Assembly: GCF_014489075.1 (NCBI RefSeq)
Contig: NZ_JACTGR010000001.1
Span: forward strand, 1,240,001 to 1,304,000
Direction of reading: 5' to 3'
Source: Sphingomonas sp. JC676
GTDB lineage: Bacteria > Pseudomonadota > Alphaproteobacteria > Sphingomonadales > Sphingomonadaceae
DNA: 64,000 bases
The notes beneath the pieces were generated by a model. It was not told the origin of the DNA. It did no database searches and saw nothing but the letters and a program-made list of their open reading frames with translations. Position numbers and translations under genes: made by a program. Positions 1 through 7,385 of this stretch are shown here, piece by piece. Every line of letters starts with the position of its first letter. The stretch's first letter is position 1.

Positions 1-2
1 AG

Positions 3-557
3 CGTGCCGGGGACGAACAGGTGTTCGCGGGGATCGTCGACCTGGTCAACGACTTCAAGGCCTATTTCACCCGCCATGGCGAACCCGTCTCAGAGAACCC
101 GTCTCCCGGCAACATCGCCGGCGGCATCACCACGCTCGAGGAGAAATCGCTGGGTGCGGTGCAGAAGGCGGGCCATGCCACCGTCACCGACGTGCTCCAT
201 TATGGCGAGCGCGTCCGCAAGCGCGGCCTGACCCTGCTCGAGGCGCCCGGCAACGACGCCGTCTCCTCGACTGCGCTCGCCGCCGCGGGCGCCACCGCGA
301 TCCTCTTCACCACCGGCCGCGGCACGCCGCTCGGCTTCCCGGTGCCGACGATCAAGATCGCCTCGAACAGCGACCTCGCCGCGCGCAAGCCCGGCTGGAT
401 CGATTTCAACGCCGGCCAGGTGCTCGAAGAGGGCATGGACGCGGCCGCGGTATCGCTGCTCGGCACGATCGCCGAGATCGCGTCGGGCAAGCAGACCGCT
501 GCCGAGCGCAATGGCGAGCGCGAGATCGCGATCTGGAAGCGCGGCGTAACCCTTTGA
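3..557 (+). CDS. uxaA: Altronate/galactarate dehydratase family protein, C-terminal part (UxaA-like)
   Basis: The gene enters from the left edge, so only the last 184 or so residues are visible. The run GNIAGGITTLEEKSLGAVQK, then TDVLHYGER, LLEAPGNDAVSSTALAAAGA and LFTTGRGTPLG, is the signature of the C-terminal catalytic domain of UxaA/GarD dehydratases, which remove water from D-altronate (or D-galactarate) in hexuronate catabolism. The enzyme is expected to be cytoplasmic and iron-dependent (family knowledge). The reading frame is open from base 3 to a TGA at 555-557, and a hairpin follows directly. Altronate and galactarate specificity cannot be separated from this fragment, and the rest of the pathway lies outside the window. 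Confidence 0.85.
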   Translation, partial: RAGDEQVFAGIVDLVNDFKAYFTRHGEPVSENPSPGNIAGGITTLEEKSLGAVQKAGHATVTDVLHYGERVRKRGLTLLEAPGNDAVSSTALAAAGATAILFTTGRGTPLGFPVPTIKIASNSDLAARKPGWIDFNAGQVLEEGMDAAAVSLLGTIAEIASGKQTAAERNGEREIAIWKRGVTL

Positions 558-576
558 CGCGATAAAACCATGCTGC

Positions 577-596
577 AATGCGGCAGTCCGCATTTT
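577..596 (+). terminator. Putative intrinsic terminator after the dehydratase gene
   Basis: A perfect 7-bp stem (AATGCGG/CCGCATT, loop CAGT) is followed by two more T residues, 20 bases after the stop codon of the dehydratase gene. The short stem and T-tract make it a plausible but modest terminator. Confidence 0.45.
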
Positions 597-660
597 CCCG
601 GCATTGATGCGTTAACCTTGCCAAGCTACCCATGTCTGCGGGGATGACCGGGTGGGTTCG

Positions 661-891
661 ATGACCGAGTTCTTTATTTTCGTTTACGCAATGACCGCGA
701 TGTTCGTGATCCAGGCGATGCGGCGCAACCAGCGCGAGCAGCGCTCCAATCCGCAGATGGTGACGATGGTCGGCTGGGGCCTGTTCTCGCTTTCCTCGAC
801 GCTCGCGGTGCTGATGGGCGCGGTCGGCTTGGCGCTGGCGCTGGGCATGCACATGCAGCTCCCCACCGGCTTCGATTCGCCGCTTCTCTGA
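661..891 (+). CDS. Small membrane protein of unknown function (76 aa)
   Basis: No family is recognised. The ATG at 661 was chosen; an in-frame GTG at 652 would add three residues. The protein has an N-terminal hydrophobic stretch (about residues 3-18), a charged, Arg/Gln-rich loop (RRNQREQRSN) and a second hydrophobic segment (about residues 38-62), so it is probably a two-pass inner-membrane protein. It lies 7 bases upstream of the gamma-carbonic anhydrase gene in the same direction and may be co-transcribed with it. Function cannot be inferred. Confidence 0.6.
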   Translation: MTEFFIFVYAMTAMFVIQAMRRNQREQRSNPQMVTMVGWGLFSLSSTLAVLMGAVGLALALGMHMQLPTGFDSPLL

Positions 892-898
892 GACGCTG

Positions 899-1423
899 AT
901 GCCGCTGTACGAAATCGGCGGCCATAAGCCACAAATCGCCGAGACCGCCTGGGTCGCGCCGGGCGCCGACCTGATCGGCGACGTCCATCTCGCCGAACTC
1001 GCCAGCGTCTGGTTCGGCGCCGTGATCCGCGCCGACAACACGCCGATCCTCGTCGGAGCACGCAGCAACATCCAGGACGGGGCGATGCTCCACTCGGATC
1101 CCGGTGCGCCCTGCACCGTCGGCGAGGACGTGACAGTGGGGCACCACGCGATCCTGCACGGCTGCACGATCGGCAACCGCACGCTGATCGGCATGGGCGC
1201 GACCATCCTCAACCGTGCGGTGATCGGCGAGGATTGCCTGGTCGGCGCCGGCGCCCTGGTGACCGAAGGCAGGGAATTCCCCGCCGGCCACCTTATTGTC
1301 GGCTCGCCCGCCAAGGCGATCCGTCCGCTCGACGACATGCAAAAGGCGATGCTCAGGGCATCCGCCGCGATCTACACCGCCAAGCAGCGCGATTATGCGG
1401 CCGGGCTCAAGCTCGCCGACTGA
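899..1423 (+). CDS. Gamma-carbonic anhydrase family protein
   Basis: This 174-residue protein is made of left-handed beta-helix hexapeptide repeats (VWFGAVIRADNTPILVG, NIQDGAMLHSD, TVGEDVTVGHHAILHGC, IGMGATILN, VGAGALVTEG). The histidines in MLHSD and GHHAILHGC match the zinc ligands of the gamma-class carbonic anhydrase/PaaY/YrdA family, which acts as a cytoplasmic trimer. Length is typical for the family. Whether it hydrates CO2 or serves another hexapeptide-enzyme role cannot be decided from sequence. The 3' end overlaps the convergent thioesterase gene by 31 bases. Confidence 0.88.
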   Translation: MPLYEIGGHKPQIAETAWVAPGADLIGDVHLAELASVWFGAVIRADNTPILVGARSNIQDGAMLHSDPGAPCTVGEDVTVGHHAILHGCTIGNRTLIGMGATILNRAVIGEDCLVGAGALVTEGREFPAGHLIVGSPAKAIRPLDDMQKAMLRASAAIYTAKQRDYAAGLKLAD

Positions 1424-1818
1424 TCCTCGAAGAAGCACGCGATCGTGCTGTCGGGCAGCCGCGCCGGCTTCAGCGTCTCGACATCCAGGCAGCACCAGCG
1501 CGACCGCACTTCGGTCAGCGTCTCGCCGCCGCGGCGGATGATCGTCTCATAGAACGCGCTCTCGCGTTTCACCCGCTCGAGCACCACCTCGGCGCGCAGC
1601 TCGTCACCCAGGAACGCCGGTTTGCGATAGGTGATCTCGTGGCGCACCGCGACCCAGCAATGCGCCGCCACCGCGTCCGCAGGCGCCAGATGCTCCCAAT
1701 GGCTGACCACCGCCGCCTGCACCCAGCGCAGGTAACTGGCATTGTTCACATGCCCCATCGCGTCGATGTCGGCCGGGTCGATCGCGATCGAATAATGATG
1801 CTCTATGCTGCGAACCAT
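1393..1818 (-). CDS. Hotdog-fold acyl-CoA thioesterase (YbgC/FadM-like)
   Basis: A 141-residue single hotdog-domain protein. The segment DIDAMGHVNNASYLRWVQ is the classic catalytic region of 4-hydroxybenzoyl-CoA thioesterase-like enzymes (Asp, His and Asn around the active site), and FLGDELRAEVVLERV and ETLTEVRSRWCCLD fit the remaining strands. Such enzymes hydrolyse acyl-CoA thioesters in the cytoplasm; the substrate is not predictable. It starts at an ATG that overlaps the end of the upstream unknown gene by 16 bases, suggesting one transcript, and it converges on the carbonic anhydrase gene with a 31-base overlap. Confidence 0.85.
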   Translation of the reverse strand: MVRSIEHHYSIAIDPADIDAMGHVNNASYLRWVQAAVVSHWEHLAPADAVAAHCWVAVRHEITYRKPAFLGDELRAEVVLERVKRESAFYETIIRRGGETLTEVRSRWCCLDVETLKPARLPDSTIACFFEDQSASLSPAA

Positions 1819-2393
1819 TGCGCCCCGCCGAAATCCGTTCTGCCATCCCGCTCGCGCGGACCGCGAGCGCGCGGCACTTGCTTCCGGGCGGCCATGTACA
1901 GCGCGCCCTCTGCAAGCAATTGCCCCGCAAGTGCTTCATAATAGGTGCACGCGTCTGCAATATCTCCGGCGCTGACGATCAACTCGTCCCCGACCGGGAC
2001 ACGCCGCAGGCCCGCGGCGTCGCGCCAGCCTGTGGTGAGCATTACCCCACCCCGTGCATCCCCGCGCCCGACGACCCCGGCGCAGTGGAACAAGCATTCG
2101 CGCGTCCGCCCGAACGCGCGCAGCCGCGCATAGTCGGTGTCGGCGGCCGCCATCGCCGCGCGAAGACTCCTGAGCCGATTGGCGGTATTGTCCTGCCTGC
2201 GCTTGAGCGCGATACCGCAGCTTCGCGCGACTTCGCCGATCAACACGTTGAGGAACCGGTCGAGCTCGCGCAGCCCGTTGCCGATCACCTTCGCCCGATA
2301 GCGCCCCTCGACCGCGCAATGGCCTGAACCCAGGAAGCGCGCCCCCCGGCGCAGCGTAGCATGTGCGTCCGCCAGCGCGGGCGTCAACGGCAA
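1803..2393 (-). CDS. Conserved hypothetical protein (about 196 aa)
   Basis: I do not recognise the family. The open frame starts at a TTG just 8 bases after the stop of the preceding gene on the same strand, and no better start is visible until far inside. It reads as a soluble, mostly helical Arg/Ala-rich protein with scattered cysteines (SCGIAL, CLFHCAG, DACTYYEA). No signal peptide or membrane segment is evident. Its 3' end overlaps the thioesterase start by 16 bases, so the three minus-strand genes from 2713 to 1393 look like one operon. Confidence 0.6.
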   Translation of the reverse strand: MPLTPALADAHATLRRGARFLGSGHCAVEGRYRAKVIGNGLRELDRFLNVLIGEVARSCGIALKRRQDNTANRLRSLRAAMAAADTDYARLRAFGRTRECLFHCAGVVGRGDARGGVMLTTGWRDAAGLRRVPVGDELIVSAGDIADACTYYEALAGQLLAEGALYMAARKQVPRARGPRERDGRTDFGGAQWFAA

Positions 2394-2401
2394 GCCGATG
2401 C

Positions 2402-2713
2402 TCAGCCGCCCGATTCCGCGCGCTTTGCGATTGCCTGTTCGACGGCTCGCAGACCGTCGTCGCTCGCCACCGCGAGATCGAGCGGCCGGCCGCCCAGCGC
2501 TTCGTCGAATGTGTTGAGGAATTCGGTCGCCGCTTCTCGTCCCAGCTTCAGGAATGCCAGCGTCGCCACTTTTCCCTGGCGCACCGCACTGTCGGCCGGA
2601 AGCCGAACGGCATTGAACTTCTTGCGGAAGAATTTCGCCTTGGGCGGATCGCCATTGGGCGATTCGGCCGTTTCGCTTGCCACGGGCTCTGAGAGATCCG
2701 GTGTGTCGTCCAA
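2402..2713 (-). CDS. Conserved hypothetical protein, first gene of the thioesterase operon (103 aa)
   Basis: A small protein with an acidic, disordered N-terminus (MDDTPDLSEPVASETAESPN), a basic KAKFFRKKF patch, and a helical C-terminal part (KVATLAFLKLGREAATEFL, DDGLRAVEQAIAKRAE). No enzyme motif is visible and I cannot name a family. It is the promoter-proximal gene of the minus-strand group that runs into the unknown gene and the thioesterase. The start is a clear ATG. Confidence 0.6.
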   Translation of the reverse strand: MDDTPDLSEPVASETAESPNGDPPKAKFFRKKFNAVRLPADSAVRQGKVATLAFLKLGREAATEFLNTFDEALGGRPLDLAVASDDGLRAVEQAIAKRAESGG

Positions 2714-2898
2714 GCTAAAGTCTCCCAGGTGTAAGCGGGAGCACTTTGGTCTCTCAGCCGGTGGCGCCTACGAACGGAAACTGCCAGCGGTACTCGAACC
2801 CTAGCCCATCGTGTGGGGCGCGCAACCGCAAATCCCCACGCCGTGATTTCCGCGGGTACATTACTAGACAGTCATTCCGGTTTCGCTATGAAACTCGA

Positions 2899-3846
2899 AT
2901 GGCTCTTCCTCCGCTGTTCGATCGCCTGCGGCTCCCCGTCATCGGCTCGCCGCTGTTCATCATCTCGGTGCCCGATCTGGTGATCGCGCAGTGCAAGGCG
3001 GGGATCGTCGGGTCGTTCCCGGCGCTCAACGCCCGCCCGCAGAGCCTGCTCGACGAGTGGCTCCACCGCATCACCGAAGAGCTCGCGGCCTGGGACCGCG
3101 ACCATCCGGATACCCCCGCCGCGCCGTTCGCGGTCAATCAGATCGTTCATCGCTCAAACGAGCGTCTCGAAGCGGATGTCGCGACCTGCGCTAAGTGGAA
3201 GGTGCCGATCGTCATCACTTCGCTCGGTGCACGGCCCGAGCTCAACGACGCCGTCCATTCCTGGGGCGGCATCACCCTCCACGACGTGATCGACGACCGT
3301 TTCGCGCACAAGGCGATTGAAAAGGGCGCCGATGGGCTGATCCTCGTCGCGGCGGGTGCCGGCGGCCATGCCGGGCGGCTCAATCCCTTCGCCTTCTTAC
3401 AGGAAGTGCGAAGCTGGTTCGGTGGTCCGCTGATCCTCTCGGGCGCGATCTCGACGGGGCGCTCGATCTTGGCGACGCAGGTGCTCGGCGCCGATCTCGC
3501 CTATATCGGCTCGCCCTTTATCGCCACCGACGAGGCCAACGCAGTCGACACCTATAAGCAGGGCATCGTCGAGGGCAGCGCCGCCGACATCGTCTATTCG
3601 AGCCTCTTCACCGGCGTGCACGGCAATTATCTGCGCCAGTCGATCGTCAATGCCGGACTCGATCCGGACAATCTGCCCGAAAGCGATCCCAGCGCGATGA
3701 ACTTTGGCGGAGCGAAGGCGTGGAAGGAGATCTGGGGATCGGGCCAGGGCATCGGCGCCGTCACCGCGGTCCAGCCCGCCGCGGCGCTGATCGACCGGTT
3801 GAAGCAGGAATATGCCGCCGCGAAATCGGCAATGGCCGCGCTCTAG
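2899..3846 (+). CDS. Nitronate monooxygenase (2-nitropropane dioxygenase family)
   Basis: The protein (315 aa from the ATG at 2899) is an FMN-dependent TIM barrel: RLRLPVIGSPLFIISVPDLV at the N-terminus, GADGLILVAAGAGGHAGR for the glycine-rich phosphate-binding loop, and GPLILSGAISTGRSILATQVLGADLAYIGSPFIAT near the C-terminus. These match NMO/NPD proteins that oxidise alkyl nitronates in the cytoplasm. The frame is open 153 bases further upstream, but that part is not conserved-looking and begins inside a non-coding stretch. The stop overlaps the convergent DUF1465 gene by 4 bases. Physiological substrate unknown. Confidence 0.88.
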   Translation: MALPPLFDRLRLPVIGSPLFIISVPDLVIAQCKAGIVGSFPALNARPQSLLDEWLHRITEELAAWDRDHPDTPAAPFAVNQIVHRSNERLEADVATCAKWKVPIVITSLGARPELNDAVHSWGGITLHDVIDDRFAHKAIEKGADGLILVAAGAGGHAGRLNPFAFLQEVRSWFGGPLILSGAISTGRSILATQVLGADLAYIGSPFIATDEANAVDTYKQGIVEGSAADIVYSSLFTGVHGNYLRQSIVNAGLDPDNLPESDPSAMNFGGAKAWKEIWGSGQGIGAVTAVQPAAALIDRLKQEYAAAKSAMAAL

Positions 3847-4301
3847 AAGGCGCCGGCGAGTCGTTCCATCATCCGCCGCGCCGGGCTCACCGTCGTGCTT
3901 GGCAGGTCGAGCGACGAATCGAGCCGCGCCACACGGCGATACAACTCGATGCTCGTTTGGATGATCGACGCCGCCTGTGTGGGCATCGCCAGCAGCAGCG
4001 CCTCGTCGGTTTCGGGTGCGGTCCCCAATCGGCGCGAAGGCGAGAGCGCGTCGGTCGGCTCCAGCTCCCCGGCATCGACCGCGCGCTGGGTGAGCAGCCA
4101 GGCGATGACATGCATCAGCCGCGTAGTGACCTTGAGCGACTCGCACGAGAAGGCGACGCGGTTCAGCGCCTCCAGCGTGTCGCGCTCGTTGCGTCCGATC
4201 TCGTCGAAATAGGCACGCGCCTCGTCGGCCAGCAGCATCGCCTCGACATAGAGCGAGTCGACCAGTTTGCGGTGGATGCGTGCGGTACCTTGGCCCTGCA
4301 T
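3843..4301 (-). CDS. DUF1465 family protein
   Basis: The segment LVDSLYVEAMLLADEARAYFDE followed by RVAFSCESLKVTTRLMHVIAWLLTQRA is characteristic of DUF1465, an alphaproteobacterial family of about 150-170 residues and unknown biochemical role. The protein is all-helical and soluble. I chose the ATG at 4301; a TTG at 4331 would add ten residues and neither has a clear ribosome-binding site. It lies upstream of and antiparallel to a DUF465 gene region that, in my recollection, often accompanies it in alphaproteobacteria. Confidence 0.85.
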   Translation of the reverse strand: MQGQGTARIHRKLVDSLYVEAMLLADEARAYFDEIGRNERDTLEALNRVAFSCESLKVTTRLMHVIAWLLTQRAVDAGELEPTDALSPSRRLGTAPETDEALLLAMPTQAASIIQTSIELYRRVARLDSSLDLPSTTVSPARRMMERLAGAF

Positions 4302-4373
4302 CCGGAAACGCTGCCATAGCGCGGTCGCCAACGGAATGCTTAAAATGGGCTCACTACGTCCCGATCCGAGAGG

Positions 4374-4571
4374 TCAGGCAATAATGTCGGGGATAAGTTG
4401 GTCCTCGAACATCGCAATCTCGTCGCGCAGCTTGAGCTTGCGCTTCTTGAGCCGTGCGATCTGGAGCTGATCGGCCGATCCGGTAGCGAGCAGGGCGTCG
4501 ATCGCCGCGTCGAGATCGCGATGCTCGGATCGCAGTGTCTCGAGCCGCCGCAGGATCTCGCTATCGTCCAT
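4374..4571 (-). CDS. DUF465 (YdcH-like) small coiled-coil protein
   Basis: A 65-residue protein: ILRRLETLRSEHRDLDAAIDALL, then DQLQIARLKKRKLKLRDEIAMFEDQLIPDIIA. This is the two-helix, Lys/Arg-rich pattern of DUF465/YdcH proteins, a family of small cytoplasmic antiparallel coiled coils with no assigned biochemical activity. The ATG at 4571 gives the normal family length; the frame continues upstream without conserved sequence. A second DUF465 gene lies divergently 165 bases away. Confidence 0.85.
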   Translation of the reverse strand: MDDSEILRRLETLRSEHRDLDAAIDALLATGSADQLQIARLKKRKLKLRDEIAMFEDQLIPDIIA

Positions 4572-4736
4572 TTTCACCCCCGCAAGAGCTGACACTGCCC
4601 TAGCCTGGATCGCTCCGCAACGGACCATCGCGCCTTTTTTCCGGACTATCGATCAGCAGCGATTCGGAGCGAGACAGACGTGCGAAAAGATGATTTAGTT
4701 TGTCCCCCCTACCATCCACGAAGGAGGACCGCTTCC

Positions 4737-4889
4737 ATGCAGAACGCGCATTTCTCGGCACTTACGGCCAAGCATTCGAGTCTGGACCAGCGAATCGCCA
4801 CTGAGTCGCAGCGGCCCCTTCCCGATCAGATGCTGCTCGCCCAACTGAAGAAACAAAAGCTGCGCGTCAAGGAAGAGATGGCCCGCTAG
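4737..4889 (+). CDS. Second DUF465 (YdcH-like) small protein (50 aa)
   Basis: The ATG at 4737 follows a strong ribosome-binding site (AAGGAGGA at about 4720-4728), which decides this start over an upstream in-frame GTG. The product, with HFSALTAKHSSLDQRIATE and DQMLLAQLKKQKLRVKEEMAR, has the same short coiled-coil plan and LKKxKLxxKEE tail as the neighbouring DUF465 protein but is shorter. It is transcribed away from its paralogue. Function unknown. Confidence 0.8.
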   Translation: MQNAHFSALTAKHSSLDQRIATESQRPLPDQMLLAQLKKQKLRVKEEMAR

Positions 4890-4915
4890 ACGCGGCTGTC
4901 CACAGTTTTGTGAAG

Positions 4916-4943
4916 GTGCGCGGAGCCGCCGGGCTCCGGGCAC
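4916..4943. terminator. Hairpin between convergent genes
   Basis: The stem CGGAGCC/GGCTCCG with loop GCCG is extended by GTGC/GCAC outside a G-G mismatch. It lies 26 bases after the DUF465 stop and ahead of the convergent PilZ gene. It has no T-tract, so it may be a transcription end hairpin rather than a canonical terminator. Confidence 0.4.
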
Positions 4944-4997
4944 CCGCAAACTGCATTCATCGAAAGAAAAACAGCCCAATTCCGGCTGCACCGCGTC

Positions 4998-5375
4998 TCA
5001 GCGCCGCGGGAGAATCGGCGGCTTTGCAAAGGCCGGGGTATTGCCGCCCTTACCCACGGGCTTGCGGGCGAGCATCGGATCGATCTCCTGATCGAAAGCG
5101 ACGCCGACGCGGCCCTCGGCCGCCCAGGCGATCCGTCCCGACACCCAGCCCACGCCGCGCACTTCCACCGCGACCGGAGTCCTGCTCGCGACAGGCTGGG
5201 CATATTCAGCCATCAATCCGCCCGACGAAAGATTGCGCACGCGCACGGTCTCGACCGCATTGTCGCCGACGCGAAACTGCGCCGCCAGCATCAGACTGTC
5301 GCGCGCACCGCTACGCTGGCCGGTGAAATCATCGGCGGAGAGCGCGGTCAGGGGGTCTTGAGAATGCTGGTCCAT
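4998..5375 (-). CDS. PilZ domain protein
   Basis: A 125-residue single-domain protein started at the ATG at 5375. It shows the PilZ c-di-GMP signature: an RSGAR arginine motif before the first strand and NLSSGGLMAEY (N/D-x-S-x-x-G) after it, followed by GRIAWAAEGRVGVAFDQEID, the usual end of the barrel. It would bind cyclic di-GMP in the cytoplasm and pass the signal to an unknown partner. It is one of three PilZ proteins in this window. The frame is open upstream but that part is not domain-like. Confidence 0.82.
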   Translation of the reverse strand: MDQHSQDPLTALSADDFTGQRSGARDSLMLAAQFRVGDNAVETVRVRNLSSGGLMAEYAQPVASRTPVAVEVRGVGWVSGRIAWAAEGRVGVAFDQEIDPMLARKPVGKGGNTPAFAKPPILPRR

Positions 5376-5485
5376 CCGGGCTGCCCGAAACGCAAAATTG
5401 ATGTGGGGCCCTATAGACCAGCAATCCTTATCGAAACCGTTAACCGGACACCATTCTGGTGCGATCCGGACCGGTGCCGACCCGG

Positions 5486-5953
5486 CTATTCCTCGCGCGA
5501 GACCTTTTCGTTCCGCTCGTGACGCTCCTGCGCCTCGACCGTCATCGTCGCAATCGGACGGGCCTCGAGCCGCGCCAGCGAGATCGGCTCGCCGGTCACT
5601 TCGCAATAGCCATATTCGCCCTCTTCGATGCGGCGCAGCGCGGCGTCGATCTTGGAGATCAGCTTGCGCTGGCGGTCGCGCGTGCGCAGTTCGATCGACC
5701 AGTCCGTCTCGCTCGATGCGCGATCGGTCAGATCGGCTTCGCGCAGCGAATCGGATTGAAGCTGGTTGAGCGTGTCTGCGGCCTCGCGATAGATCGCGTC
5801 CTTCCAGGCCAACAGCTTGTTGCGAAAATATTCGGTCTGCCGCGGGTTCATGAACGGCTCGTCATTGCTCGGCTTATAGCCGTCGTCGCCGTCATTTGCC
5901 GCTGGCGGAAGCTGTTTACCCGGTTCGTCGTAGCGATCCAAAACTGTAGCCAT
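5486..5953 (-). CDS. dksA: RNA polymerase-binding transcription factor DksA
   Basis: 155 residues from the ATG at 5953. The N-terminal coiled coil (YFRNKLLAWKDAIYREAADTL onward), the DWSIELRTRDRQRKLISKID segment and the globular end (EEGEYGYCEVTGEPISLARL) match DksA, which binds the secondary channel of RNA polymerase and mediates the stringent response with ppGpp. Of the four canonical zinc-finger cysteines only Cys117 remains; the others are Thr120, Thr138 and Ala141. That C-T-T-A set is also known from DksA2 of Pseudomonas aeruginosa, so a zinc-independent fold is likely. Confidence 0.9.
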   Translation of the reverse strand: MATVLDRYDEPGKQLPPAANDGDDGYKPSNDEPFMNPRQTEYFRNKLLAWKDAIYREAADTLNQLQSDSLREADLTDRASSETDWSIELRTRDRQRKLISKIDAALRRIEEGEYGYCEVTGEPISLARLEARPIATMTVEAQERHERNEKVSREE

Positions 5954-6366
5954 CCCCACTCTCCACACCGGTCATCCCAGTGGCACGCCGCTGGAAGACC
6001 GCCTACTTGCCCGAGCGCCCTATACTTTCGCCCGAGCGGGTTAACAAGCGCATCATTTGCAGCCCTTGTCGGCAATGCCCCGTAAAATAGGGGAAATTAG
6101 CGCAGGCTGAACCGGGAGACGATGACGCTCCTTGCTATCGCTACCAATTCGTCAAATTCTCCTCCGAACATCTTCAAACTGTGCCGAAGATGCACATTAA
6201 CCATAACACGCGATTCCGAGAGGCCATGAAACAGCAAAGAAGAAGGTAAACGGGGGTTAATAGACTTGCGCTTAATTGTTTGTTCGGCACTTTTCCGCAT
6301 TGAGGGCGCACAAGCTGCTGACGGTCCCGTGGGGAGCGAGCGCCAGCAACGGAAGAGTGGGACATC
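5954..6366. other. 413-base intergenic region, no gene recognised
   Basis: This divergent spacer separates dksA from the Ser-rich gene, so it should hold both promoters. It is more A/T-rich than its surroundings around 6180-6300. A short CCCC/GGGG hairpin sits near 6079-6098. I found no convincing coding frame, RNA gene or operator in it. Confidence 0.4.
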
Positions 6367-7350
6367 ATGTCGGTTCGCATGGCTTTGGCGAAACTCTGCG
6401 CGTGCGCTTGCGGCGGCGCAGTCATCGGCGGCAGCGGCGTCTACGTCGCGCAGCGCGTCGAGCATAAGCGCGTCGTCCAGCACCAGACGGTCGCCAAGAA
6501 GCGCGTCGTGCACCGCACGGTCGTCCGCAAGCCGGTGCGCACCGTGCGCCGAGTCGTCACCACCCGCACGACCACCCAGGCACAGCCCCAAATTGTCGTC
6601 GTGACCGCGCAGGGCGCGCCGATCCCGCTTCCTCCTTCGTCCGGTGTTGCGGCAGCGGCCGCCGGCGGCTCGGGCGGCGGCATCATCGGCGGCTCGGGCG
6701 GCGGCGGCTTCATGGGCGGCTTCTTCGCCGGCGGCTTCTTCGGCAGCTCGGGCAGCTCCAGCAGCGGCAGCAGCAGCGGCGGCATCAAGATCGACATTTC
6801 GTCGACTTCCAGCGGCGGTTCGACCTCCTCGTCGACGGGCGGGTCTTCCACCAGCTCGGGCGGCTCCTCGACCAGCTCGTCGACAGGCGGCTCGTCCACG
6901 AGTTCCTCGACCGGCGGATCGTCGACGTCCAGCTCCAGCGGCCAGGTCAGTAGCACGTCGTCCACGTCGAGCGGCGTCTCGTCGTCCACGTCGAGCTCGA
7001 CCTCGAGCGGCGTCTCATCGTCGACTTCGTCCAGCTCTTCGGGCTCTTCGTCGGGCTCTTCGAGCTCCTCGGGTAGTTCTTCCGGTTCTTCCAGCTCATC
7101 GGGTTCGAGCGGCCATCACGGCTCCAGCGGCTGGAGCAATTCCAGCGGCTGGAGCACCTCGAGCGGCTGGAGCACCAGCAGCGGCCACGGATCGAGCGGC
7201 CATCACGGTTCCAGCGGCGGCAGCTCGTCGGGCGGCCCCGCCCCCGTCCCCGCCCCGCCGATGGTCCTGCTGTTCGGCGGCGCCGCAGCGGCGCTGGTCG
7301 CGCGCAAGCGGTTCGGCAAGAAGAAGGCCGCCGAGACCGTCGAGGCCTGA
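6367..7350 (+). CDS. Ser/Gly-rich low-complexity exported protein with a PEP-CTERM-like sorting tail
   Basis: 327 residues. The N-terminus (MALAKLCACACGGAVIGGSG) looks like a signal sequence; next come a basic segment rich in V/R/K/H (about residues 32-67), a TTTQAQPQIVVV linker, a glycine-rich block (about 100-125) and a roughly 165-residue Ser/Gly/Thr tract of SSTSSG-type repeats with a few HHGSSGW and WSTSSG units. The C-terminus has PAPVPAPPMVLLFGGAAAAL followed by VARKRFGKKK: a proline motif, a hydrophobic helix and a basic tail, the tripartite layout of PEP-CTERM substrates processed by exosortases. It is probably a surface or matrix protein, possibly glycosylated on serine. No exosortase is in the window. 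Confidence 0.72.
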   Translation: MSVRMALAKLCACACGGAVIGGSGVYVAQRVEHKRVVQHQTVAKKRVVHRTVVRKPVRTVRRVVTTRTTTQAQPQIVVVTAQGAPIPLPPSSGVAAAAAGGSGGGIIGGSGGGGFMGGFFAGGFFGSSGSSSSGSSSGGIKIDISSTSSGGSTSSSTGGSSTSSGGSSTSSSTGGSSTSSSTGGSSTSSSSGQVSSTSSTSSGVSSSTSSSTSSGVSSSTSSSSSGSSSGSSSSSGSSSGSSSSSGSSGHHGSSGWSNSSGWSTSSGWSTSSGHGSSGHHGSSGGSSSGGPAPVPAPPMVLLFGGAAAALVARKRFGKKKAAETVEA

Positions 7351-7357
7351 GCAAACA

Positions 7358-7380
7358 CCCTTTCCGCGCGTCGGAAAGGG
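7358..7380. terminator. Perfect hairpin between convergent genes
   Basis: CCCTTTCCG and CGGAAAGGG form a perfect 9-bp stem with a 5-base loop, 8 bases after the Ser-rich gene and 6 bases before the end of the convergent host-attachment gene. It has no long T-tract on either strand but is well placed as a bidirectional terminator. Confidence 0.55.
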
Positions 7381-7385
7381 CGTCC

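Noticed and set aside
2741-2815. Possible tRNA-like sequence (GGTACTCGAACC on the plus strand)
   Set aside because: No acceptor stem, D-arm or anticodon arm could be folded around it on either strand.
6097-6591. A 164-codon minus-strand frame spanning the dksA/Ser-rich spacer
   Set aside because: It runs through the start of the Ser-rich gene, has no ribosome-binding site and no protein-like pattern.
6820-7100. Short tandem repeats in the Ser-rich gene, considered as a CRISPR-like array
   Set aside because: The units are 9-30 bases, in frame, and without unique spacers. They encode SSTSSG-type repeats.
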